From positions 1 through 5,240 of the forward strand of contig JAIOQD010000576.1 of NCBI GenBank assembly GCA_021413595.1: a stretch of DNA of 5,240 nt, given 5' to 3'. Both the position numbers and the translations under genes were made by a program. Positions 1 to 4,978 of the stretch are shown here, in pieces. The DNA comes from Bacteroidota bacterium. Lineage in GTDB: Bacteria; Bacteroidota; Bacteroidia; 2-12-FULL-35-15. How positions within the stretch are numbered: position 1 is the stretch's first letter; the number at the start of each line of letters is the position of its first letter. The notes under the pieces were generated by a model. It saw only the letters and a list, made by a program, of their open reading frames with translations. It searched no databases and was not told the DNA's origin.

Positions 1-163
1 GTTCCAATTTCTCAATAAAAAATTTCCTCCAATTATTATCTAGTTCATTCCACCATTTCAAATACTCACAATTATTTTGCAACAGTTTATTAGTAATAGC
101 AATTGCATTCCCGACCTTTTCCAAGACGCCACTTTCATGTTTTTGTATTTTATTTGCTTCCAT
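1..163 (-). CDS. N-terminal part of a probable repeat protein (WG-repeat or leucine-rich-repeat class), cut by the window edge
   Basis: An open frame of 54 codons runs from an ATG at 163 to the left edge. The ATG lies inside the end of the J-domain gene, so the two overlap by 14 bases in different frames, which suggests translational coupling. The translation starts MEANKIQKHESG and holds VGNAIAITNKLL at about residues 17-28, then YLKWWNELDNNWRKFF at about residues 34-49. From memory of such families, the NAIxITNKLL segment recurs at the start of Bacteroidota WG-repeat and leucine-rich-repeat proteins, and the WWNxLxxxWRKxF segment precedes leucine-rich repeats. The repeat-bearing part would lie outside the window. 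There is no signal peptide, so the protein is probably cytoplasmic. The reading frame is likely real because of the overlap and its protein-like composition. The class is an inference and was not checked by search. Confidence 0.6.
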   Translation of the reverse strand, partial: MEANKIQKHESGVLEKVGNAIAITNKLLQNNCEYLKWWNELDNNWRKFFIEKLE

Positions 164-1049
164 TTTCTAATTGACTAAGCTGTTCCTGTAATTGTTTTTT
201 AATTTCGGTAAAATATTCATCCGAATCTTTTATGCTTGTTATTTTTTCAAAAGTTTCACTTGTTTTTATTTTAATAATTTCTTTGGTTAACCCATTCAGA
301 CGGTTGCGTAAGCGTTCTAATTCTGCTTGTAGGCTTATCTTTTCATTAACCGTATCAGATTTACTTTTAAATGATTTTCCATTCAGTAAATCTTCCAAAA
401 TTTCAGAAACCCTTATTAAATCACTCCTCTCATAAGCTGCATTTAGTTCAGTAAATATTTTATGAGCCGCTTCTTTTTGTTCTTCGGCTACCACATCTGG
501 ATGACATAATTTACTTGCTTTTCGATACTTTTCCTTTAGTTCTTTTTCTTCATCTTCTGTTAATTTTGTAATTTCTTCGTTCTTTGTTGCTTCATAATTG
601 GTATAAAAATCTTCGTAATCTTTTTTTGTTTCTTCCTCTTGAGGCGTGTCCCTGTGTTGCTCTTTTCGGTATTGTAAAATTTTTAGTATCAGTTCGCCTA
701 ATTCTCTATTATGTCTTACACTAAACTCGTGTATTAATTTTTCTAATTCTGCTTTTTCATCACTAAGTTGTTGCAGTTGCGCTTCTAATGTTTTGGCTTC
801 AAAGCGTAGGGCTTCAATTTCTGGGTCAATATAAAAAGTAACTTGTTGCCGATTATTAATAAATGTTTCAATAGCAACTACAGCTTTACTAAAAGCTTTG
901 GCTTGAAGGTGTGTAACAATGCTTTTTACTTCATCACTTAATTGTAATGTTTGTAGTTTAAGAATCTGTGAAACAATTTCCTCCTCTTCCTCTAATGAAA
1001 TAAGATTCTTTATTAATTCAAGACGTTTTATAATTTTTTGTTGTTCCAT
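150..1049 (-). CDS. Coiled-coil protein with J-domain-like (HPD) segment
   Basis: This 299-residue soluble protein has no signal peptide or membrane segment. Residues about 5-65 form a helical N-terminal region (RLELIKNLISLEEEEEI), followed by a YIDPEIEALR segment near 73-82 and a coiled coil at about 80-130. Residues about 165-210 look like the core of a J domain: a basic helix EKYRKASKLC, then H183-P184-D185, then a second helix AAHKIFTELNAAYERSD. The HPD motif is the part of J proteins that stimulates the ATPase of Hsp70. The usual first J-domain helix with its Tyr-xx-Leu is not obvious, so the domain is divergent. The C-terminus, about 236-296, is a second coiled coil. I infer an Hsp70 cochaperone or adaptor role; no Hsp70 gene is visible here. 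The gene overlaps the next gene downstream by 14 bases, so the two are probably coexpressed. The ATG at 1049 is the first in the frame and has no clear Shine-Dalgarno sequence, as is usual in Bacteroidota. Confidence 0.85.
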   Translation of the reverse strand: MEQQKIIKRLELIKNLISLEEEEEIVSQILKLQTLQLSDEVKSIVTHLQAKAFSKAVVAIETFINNRQQVTFYIDPEIEALRFEAKTLEAQLQQLSDEKAELEKLIHEFSVRHNRELGELILKILQYRKEQHRDTPQEEETKKDYEDFYTNYEATKNEEITKLTEDEEKELKEKYRKASKLCHPDVVAEEQKEAAHKIFTELNAAYERSDLIRVSEILEDLLNGKSFKSKSDTVNEKISLQAELERLRNRLNGLTKEIIKIKTSETFEKITSIKDSDEYFTEIKKQLQEQLSQLENGSK

Positions 1050-1084
1050 AGTAAGTTAAAGTTCACAAAACAAAGATTATAATC

Positions 1085-1104
1085 CCCAACAATATTATTG
1101 CGGG
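1085..1104. repeat. Imperfect inverted repeat
   Basis: CAATA (1090-1094) and TATTG (1096-1100) are perfect complements around one base. They are extended by CCC (1085-1087) and GGG (1102-1104) after a small asymmetric bulge. On the minus strand it falls about 35-55 bases upstream of the J-domain start codon, so it could be an operator or a leader structure, but nothing shows which. Confidence 0.4.
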
Positions 1105-1117
1105 AGGGCAAATTATA

Positions 1118-1131
1118 GCTCGTTTACGAGC
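1118..1131. repeat. Short perfect inverted repeat GCTCGT-TT-ACGAGC
   Basis: Two 6-base arms, GCTCGT (1118-1123) and ACGAGC (1126-1131), are exact complements around TT. It is GC-rich against an AT-rich background and about 70 bases upstream of the J-domain gene. It could be a protein-binding palindrome or part of a dispersed repeat. There is no T-tract on either side to make it a terminator. Confidence 0.45.
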
Positions 1132-1255
1132 CTTTGGTTGGTGCAGTTGGCTTTTGTGTGGGCTTGAAAATGTTTATTGGTCACTGGGTGTTTGCTTGTT
1201 ATGTTCTAAATTTATTGTCCGTTATTTCAAATGTAAACCAAATACCATTTCTTCT

Positions 1256-1268
1256 TACGCCTTGCGTA
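1256..1268. repeat. Short inverted repeat TACGC-CTT-GCGTA downstream of the porP-like gene
   Basis: The 5-base arms 1256-1260 and 1264-1268 are exact complements around CTT. They lie about 30 bases past the stop of the 1299-2822 gene. The stem is short and no T-run follows on the minus strand, so it is at most a weak transcript end or mRNA-protecting hairpin. Confidence 0.3.
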
Positions 1269-1298
1269 TAACTAATTTATAAAATCAGAAGCGATCAA

Positions 1299-2822
1299 CT
1301 ACTTTTCTTTCAACCGTATGTCTTTATTCATTTCATAGGACTCCTCACTCTCGGCAGGAGAAAAATCTTCTGAATATGTTTTGAACCCTTTATTTGTAAT
1401 AGTGATTACATACTTTTTACCCGGACTAAGAATAAACAAATATTTTCCTGTTTTTGCATTAGGGGCGTAAGTAGCAATGATCCCATTCGTTTCCTTATCG
1501 GTAACAGTAATACTAACAGTAGAATAATCCCCCTGCGATACTATCCTCTCCAAAACAATACCACCTTTTACCAGAACACTTGGTGCATCTTGTGATTTGT
1601 TCAGCTGATCGTATTGCTTTTTTAATGTTTTCTGTGCTTCCGGATCCGCAAATTCGCTATCAAGGAAAGCTGCTATCTCATTTCGGAGCTCCTGAACCCT
1701 TGCTGGAGTTGCATCTTTCGGATTTTCGAACATCGCCTCTACCCTATCCAATAATTGTTCATAAAGCAAATTATTCAGATCAGGTTTTTTATTTGTTCCG
1801 GTTTTAGTGTTTTGATCTTTTAGTTTGGCATCCAGCTCTTTTATTTTTTTCTCGCTTTCATCCACCTTTGCCTGCATCTTGGCTATAAGCTCTTCGTACT
1901 CGGCATTTTCTGCGCTTTGTGGTTCGTTTTCTTTCAGCACCTCTTCAACAACTTCAACCTTTTTACGTTCATTAAATTTAAAATTGATCATTATTTCATG
2001 TGCCATACCTGAATATTTACCAATGTTCCCGATTATGAAATCATAGGAATACCCAAGGCAAAATCGTTTATATAAACAAAAGCCTGCATTGGCGGATACC
2101 GCATAATCACTCTTGTAAGTGGCACCAACCCAGAATTTATCTTTCCAATCCAGATTAATATTCCCATCAAATTGAAATGGTGTGTTAGGCATAAAACGAA
2201 CCAGGCCTTGCGGAGCTATTGAAATACCTTTGTCTTTTACAATATAAAATTTATATTTCAAGGAGCTCATGATATGGCGCGATTGTGTATAGTACAAGCG
2301 GATATTATCACCATCCACATAATTTACTCTATTCCCGATAAGTTGGGGTACTGCAGCACTTATTTCTAATTCTTTCCAAACAAGCACCATTCCTGCATTT
2401 CCATCAAAAGTAGTGGTTTCAACAAAAACACCGGAGAAATCAAGTGTATGGTTCATAATACCTACGGATAGACCAAACCGTAAGTGGGCATTATCATTTA
2501 TATTTAATCTGTAGGAATACGATAAATTACCTCCGGTTCTGTTTGAAATTCCTTTTCTATCGCTTATCAGTGTTAATCCGGCACCCACTTTTTTAGCTAT
2601 CAAACTTCCATCTAATGTGAAAAGTGTAAGTTTTGGCCCTCCTTTAAAGCCTGTCCACTGATTCCGACTAATCAACGTGGCGTTAGTAGCATAACCGGAA
2701 CCGGCAAAAGCTGGGTTATAAACCATTGGATCATAAAAATAATGGCTATACATGCCTATTTGCTGAGCACTGGAAATGCCGCAAATAAAAACCATTATAA
2801 CTATTATTAATCCTTTTTTCAT
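1299..2822 (-). CDS. PorP/SprF-family outer-membrane protein with C-terminal carboxypeptidase-regulatory-like domain
   Basis: The product has 507 residues. Residues 1-19 are a signal peptide (MKKGLIIVIMVFICGISSA, cut before QQ). Residues about 20-284 are the PorP/SprF barrel domain, shown by QQIGMYSHYFYDPMVYNPAFAG, LISDRKGI, FWVGATYKSDYAV and a closing MINFKF strand. In the family this domain sits in the outer membrane, works with the type IX secretion system and helps export or hold surface adhesins; SprF does this for SprB in gliding bacteria. A coiled coil (about 305-340) and a charged helical linker (about 350-412) follow. Residues about 416-504 are a beta-rich domain (VSITVTDKETNGIIATY, TGKYLFILSPGKKY) like the carboxypeptidase regulatory-like module of PorE/OmpA-type proteins. 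I chose the ATG at 2822 over one 33 bases upstream because it opens directly on the signal peptide and matches the paralogue at 3501-4892. Compared with that paralogue it lacks 13 residues near 135-138. No adhesin gene is in the window, so the partner is unknown. Confidence 0.92.
   Translation of the reverse strand: MKKGLIIVIMVFICGISSAQQIGMYSHYFYDPMVYNPAFAGSGYATNATLISRNQWTGFKGGPKLTLFTLDGSLIAKKVGAGLTLISDRKGISNRTGGNLSYSYRLNINDNAHLRFGLSVGIMNHTLDFSGVFVETTTFDGNAGMVLVWKELEISAAVPQLIGNRVNYVDGDNIRLYYTQSRHIMSSLKYKFYIVKDKGISIAPQGLVRFMPNTPFQFDGNINLDWKDKFWVGATYKSDYAVSANAGFCLYKRFCLGYSYDFIIGNIGKYSGMAHEIMINFKFNERKKVEVVEEVLKENEPQSAENAEYEELIAKMQAKVDESEKKIKELDAKLKDQNTKTGTNKKPDLNNLLYEQLLDRVEAMFENPKDATPARVQELRNEIAAFLDSEFADPEAQKTLKKQYDQLNKSQDAPSVLVKGGIVLERIVSQGDYSTVSITVTDKETNGIIATYAPNAKTGKYLFILSPGKKYVITITNKGFKTYSEDFSPAESEESYEMNKDIRLKEK
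2733..2771. repeat. 39-base segment identical to 4803-4841 (porP-like paralogue copies)
   Basis: The bases coding for the mature N-terminus (from the SAQQ region through MYSHYFY) are identical over 39 bases in the two porP-like genes, at 2733-2771 and 4803-4841, in direct orientation 2070 bases apart. Similarity at DNA level, including silent positions, points to a fairly recent duplication, local gene conversion or strong constraint on this segment. Confidence 0.8.
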
Positions 2823-2839
2823 TTTAAACAAAATAAATA

Positions 2840-2964
2840 GAACACTGATGAACACTGATTGTTATGATAAACACTGATAAAAAAAAATTATCTATTCATA
2901 CATTTTATGATAAGCCCAAATTAAAATCATATTTAATCCTAATCAATCTGCGTTATCCGTGTTC
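2840..2964. repeat. Extragenic repeat made of AACACTGAT units with an inverted partner
   Basis: AACACTGAT occurs three times on the plus strand (2841-2849, 2851-2859, 2870-2878). At the other end ATCCGTGTTC (2955-2964) is the reverse complement of GAACACTGAT with one mismatch, so the ends form imperfect inverted repeats. TTATGATAA is also present twice (2862-2870, 2905-2913). The wording 'AATCTGCGTTATCCGTGTTC' and 'CATCAGTGTTC' is familiar to me from dispersed intergenic repeats in Bacteroidota. It fills the gap between the DUF3307-like gene and the downstream porP-like gene, so it also sits in that gene's 5' leader. Confidence 0.6.
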
Positions 2965-2979
2965 CTTCTTTTTAAAATT

Positions 2980-3348
2980 TTATCGGCAAACTAAAGTTGC
3001 CGTCCCTATAATTACGGTTTGATGAAGCATTTGATCTGCTCCAAAAACCCACCAATGAAACTTATTTTCAATATTTAACAATTTCGGAAACCAAACATTC
3101 ATTTTGCCTTTTAGCACATCAATGGTAAAGTGTGTCGGCAACTGTATGGCAGCAGCAAGAACAGCTTTATCAAATCCATGCAACGCAAATACAGCAATAA
3201 AAAATAATGACGTATGCACTCCTGCATGAGCAAGTATTGGTAATAAAGGTGTACCAAACCGCTTTGCTTGCAGCATCCAGGCGGTGCTTAAATGTGAAAA
3301 ATCACCAGCCCAATGACATACGTTTAATATTAATAATGTTAGTACCAC
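2980..3348 (-). CDS. DUF3307-like small integral membrane protein
   Basis: The product has 122 residues and four hydrophobic segments at about 1-17, 36-56, 61-78 and 103-120. It matches the DUF3307 pattern as I know it: H12-x-x-G-D16 in the first helix, an H41-x3-H45 pair, H73-F-x-x-D77 followed by LKGK, and D105-Q-x-x-H109 near the end. These four His/Asp pairs all have i,i+4 spacing and sit in or at the membrane, which suggests a buried metal or catalytic site. The function of the family is not established. The start is a GTG at 3348; an in-frame stop at 3361-3363 leaves no upstream ATG, and no ATG remains before the conserved HxxGD. The N-terminus is therefore short, and an ATG lost to rearrangement next to the repeat at 3402-3477 is possible. 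It lies between two porP-like paralogues without an obvious functional link. Confidence 0.78.
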   Translation of the reverse strand: MVLTLLILNVCHWAGDFSHLSTAWMLQAKRFGTPLLPILAHAGVHTSLFFIAVFALHGFDKAVLAAAIQLPTHFTIDVLKGKMNVWFPKLLNIENKFHWWVFGADQMLHQTVIIGTATLVCR

Positions 3349-3401
3349 TAATATTGAATTTTATTTTTCTTGTTAAAAATTTAATTTAATGTTTGCGTTA
3401 G

Positions 3402-3477
3402 GGATTGCAGCGTAAATCCTTTTCTGTTTAGAAAAGATTGAAGCGTAAAGCCCGCCCCCTTTCTTTTTCAGAAAGGG
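3402..3477. repeat. Extragenic hairpin and near-repeat cluster (GATTGnAGCGTAAAnCC units)
   Basis: A 17-base unit occurs twice with two mismatches: GATTGCAGCGTAAATCC (3403-3419) and GATTGAAGCGTAAAGCC (3436-3452). Between them is a perfect 7-base-pair hairpin, CTTTTCT-GTTT-AGAAAAG (3419-3436). The first unit can itself pair GGATT (3402-3406) with AATCC (3415-3419). A third hairpin of 8 perfect pairs, CCCTTTCT-TTTTC-AGAAAGGG (3457-3477), follows. Such units are familiar to me from intergenic regions across Bacteroidota. The cluster sits 24 bases past the stop of the upstream porP-like gene. It could end or stabilise that transcript, although no T-run follows the stems on the minus strand. Confidence 0.65.
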
Positions 3478-3500
3478 AAACGCCAAAAAAAACATTGACA

Positions 3501-4892
3501 CTATTCCACCAATTTAAGAATCCACACATTACTTCCACCCGAAGCGGTCACTTCTTTTACTTTTTGGAATGCCTCTTCCTTTGTATCTAATTTATGTGTA
3601 AAAACGTAATTGTTCTGTTTGGATTCAGAAAAAAGCCAATCGGTATTTTTATAACCAAGCTTAATAAAATTCTTCACCTCCTCGTTTGCAAAATCGCGAT
3701 AAAAGAAAATTCCTACCATCACGTAATAACCTTTTTCGGCCATCTGGTTTTTGCTATCCTTAAAATCGTTTCTTTTGGTTACAAATATTCCATCGCTATC
3801 CTGAATTCCAGGTTTTGCACTTCGCGATGCTGCTAATTGCTTTTTAGCTAGCTTATCATTCAACGCTTTAAGCTTAGTCTGGTTCTTTTTAAGTTGGATC
3901 TCCAGATCGTCAAGCTTATCTTCATAATCAGGGTTTTCAACTGCAACAGCTCCAGTATCCGTGTTTGCGACTGTAACAGAAGGTTCTGAGGTTTTGCTTT
4001 TACCAAATTTAAAATTGACCATTATTTCGTGAGTCATGCCGGAATACTTACCAATAGGTCCTATTATAAAATCGTAAGAATACCCAACGCACAATTGTTT
4101 ATGCAAGCAAAACCCAACATTTGCAGCCACAGCATAATCGCTTTTATAGGTGGCACCAACCCAGAATTTATCCTTCCACTCTAAATTAATATTACCATCA
4201 AACTGAAATGGTGATTGCGGCACAAAACGAATCAATGCCTGCGGAGCAATTGAAATACCTTTTTCTTCCGATATTAAAAAACTGTATTTAAGGGAGGCCA
4301 TATAATGACGGGCTTGTGTATAATACGCCCTTACATTGGTGCTATCAATATAATTTATTTTATTTCCAATGATCTGAGGAACAGCAGCCCCCACCTCTAA
4401 TGCTTTCCAGGTAAAAGCAAGTCCTACACTTGCATCAAAGGAGGTTTTATGCTGGGAGTTGTTATATAAAGTGGGGTCAAGAGAATTTTCAACAAGAGCT
4501 TTAGAAAAATCGATGGTATGATCTATAACACCTGCTGATAACCCAAACATCAAACGGGTATCATCATTTAATTTTAATCTATAGGAATAATATAAATTGC
4601 CTCCCATCCTATTTGTAATTCCTTTTCTGTCGCTGATCAGGCCCAGGCCTATACCAATTTTTTTATCCATTAAATTACCATCCACATTAAAAATAGTAAG
4701 TTGGGGGGCATTTGTAAAATCGGTCCATTGGGAGCGGCTGATTATCGTTGCGTTGGGTGCATCGTTTGAGCCTGTAAAAGCTGGATTATAAACCAATGGT
4801 TTATAAAAATAATGGCTATACATGCCTATTTGCTGAGCACTTGCAAAACTGCAAATAAAAACAAATAATACTATTGTAAAACCTTTTTTCAT
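3501..4892 (-). CDS. PorP/SprF-family outer-membrane protein with C-terminal SPOR-like domain
   Basis: The product has 463 residues. Residues 1-19 are a signal peptide (MKKGFTIVLFVFICSFASA, cut before QQ). Residues about 20-297 are the PorP/SprF barrel domain, with the same landmarks as its paralogue at 1299-2822 (QQIGMYSHYFYKPLVYNPAF, LISDRKGI, FWVGATYKSDYAV, IGKYSGMTHEIMVNFKF) and the loop ENSLDPTLYNNSQHKT that the paralogue lacks. A coiled coil spans about 320-355. Residues about 387-461 look like a SPOR-type domain: KGYYVMVGIFFYRDFANEEVK, a helix, NNYVFTHKLDTKEEAFQKV, and a final SNVWILKL strand. SPOR domains bind stripped peptidoglycan glycan strands, so I infer that this protein ties a type IX secretion-linked barrel to the cell wall. 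The ATG at 4892 was chosen over one 36 bases upstream because it opens directly on the signal peptide, as in the paralogue. The substrate adhesin, if any, is not in the window. Confidence 0.92.
   Translation of the reverse strand: MKKGFTIVLFVFICSFASAQQIGMYSHYFYKPLVYNPAFTGSNDAPNATIISRSQWTDFTNAPQLTIFNVDGNLMDKKIGIGLGLISDRKGITNRMGGNLYYSYRLKLNDDTRLMFGLSAGVIDHTIDFSKALVENSLDPTLYNNSQHKTSFDASVGLAFTWKALEVGAAVPQIIGNKINYIDSTNVRAYYTQARHYMASLKYSFLISEEKGISIAPQALIRFVPQSPFQFDGNINLEWKDKFWVGATYKSDYAVAANVGFCLHKQLCVGYSYDFIIGPIGKYSGMTHEIMVNFKFGKSKTSEPSVTVANTDTGAVAVENPDYEDKLDDLEIQLKKNQTKLKALNDKLAKKQLAASRSAKPGIQDSDGIFVTKRNDFKDSKNQMAEKGYYVMVGIFFYRDFANEEVKNFIKLGYKNTDWLFSESKQNNYVFTHKLDTKEEAFQKVKEVTASGGSNVWILKLVE
4803..4841. 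repeat. 39-base segment identical to 2733-2771 (porP-like paralogue copies)
   Basis: Partner of the direct repeat at 2733-2771. It covers the codons just after the signal-peptide cleavage site of the SPOR-bearing paralogue. Confidence 0.8.
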
Positions 4893-4946
4893 TGTAACAA
4901 CCTTTAGACAAAACAACAACCTTCTCATTTATTATTTCATCGAAGT

Positions 4947-4978
4947 ACGAACTTTTTACGAACTTACGAATTACGAAC
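4947..4978. repeat. Irregular tandem repeat of ACGAAC/ACGAAT
   Basis: Four copies of ACGAA(C/T) lie at 4947-4952, 4958-4963, 4966-4971 and 4973-4978, spaced 11, 8 and 7 bases apart; read on the minus strand they are GTTCGTAA-like units. The stop codon of the GxxExxY gene (4971-4973) is inside the array. TTCGTAA strings of this kind are familiar from intergenic DNA of Bacteroidota. Function is unknown. Confidence 0.55.

Larger units (their letters stand above)
1050..1298. other. Noncoding gap between the porP-like gene and the J-domain gene, with three short inverted repeats
   Basis: No convincing gene lies in these 249 bases on either strand. They contain three inverted repeats (1085-1104, 1118-1131, 1256-1268) and a G/T-rich stretch at about 1132-1200 with recurring TTGG and GGCTT words. 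The promoter of the J-domain gene should lie here. A weak near-match to the Bacteroidota -7 element (TA, three bases, TTTG on the minus strand, 1071-1079) ends 22 bases before its ATG, but no matching -33 box is clear. The composition resembles repeat-rich spacer DNA of Bacteroidota accessory regions. Confidence 0.6.

Noticed and set aside
1071..1079. Bacteroidota -7 promoter element for the J-domain gene
   Set aside because: The spacing inside the element is one base too long and no -33 box is clear at the right distance, so it is mentioned only as a weak candidate.
1190..1275. Integron attC-like site (GTTATGTT and GCGTATAAC words)
   Set aside because: The words do not fit the core-site consensus (GTTRRRY/RYYYAAC), and no paired arms of the required layout are present.
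232..2046. Plus-strand open frames at 232-435, 646-834, 1580-1807 and 1825-2046
   Set aside because: They lie antisense to well-supported minus-strand genes, are rich in Ser/Leu/Phe as expected from the reverse of Lys/Glu/Leu-rich coding DNA, and show no family motif.
2823..2855. Longer N-terminus for the downstream porP-like protein (start at 2855)
   Set aside because: The extra 11 residues would precede a standard signal peptide and are not shared with the paralogue; they are encoded partly by the AACACTGAT repeat.
2841..2878. CRISPR-like array
   Set aside because: The AACACTGAT repeats are only 9 bases, with spacers of 1 and 10 bases, far from CRISPR geometry.
3457..3477. Intrinsic terminator for the SPOR-bearing porP-like gene
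   Set aside because: The 8-bp stem is good, but on the minus strand it is followed by G/C-rich sequence and the T-run comes before the stem, so it does not fit the standard pattern.
3207..4791. Plus-strand open frames at 3207-3389, 3594-3836 and 4597-4791
   Set aside because: Antisense to the DUF3307-like and porP-like genes, with low-complexity composition and no recognisable domain.
4893..4928. Longer N-terminus for the upstream porP-like protein (start at 4928)
   Set aside because: The 12 extra residues precede a complete signal peptide that starts at 4892 and do not match the paralogue's upstream region.
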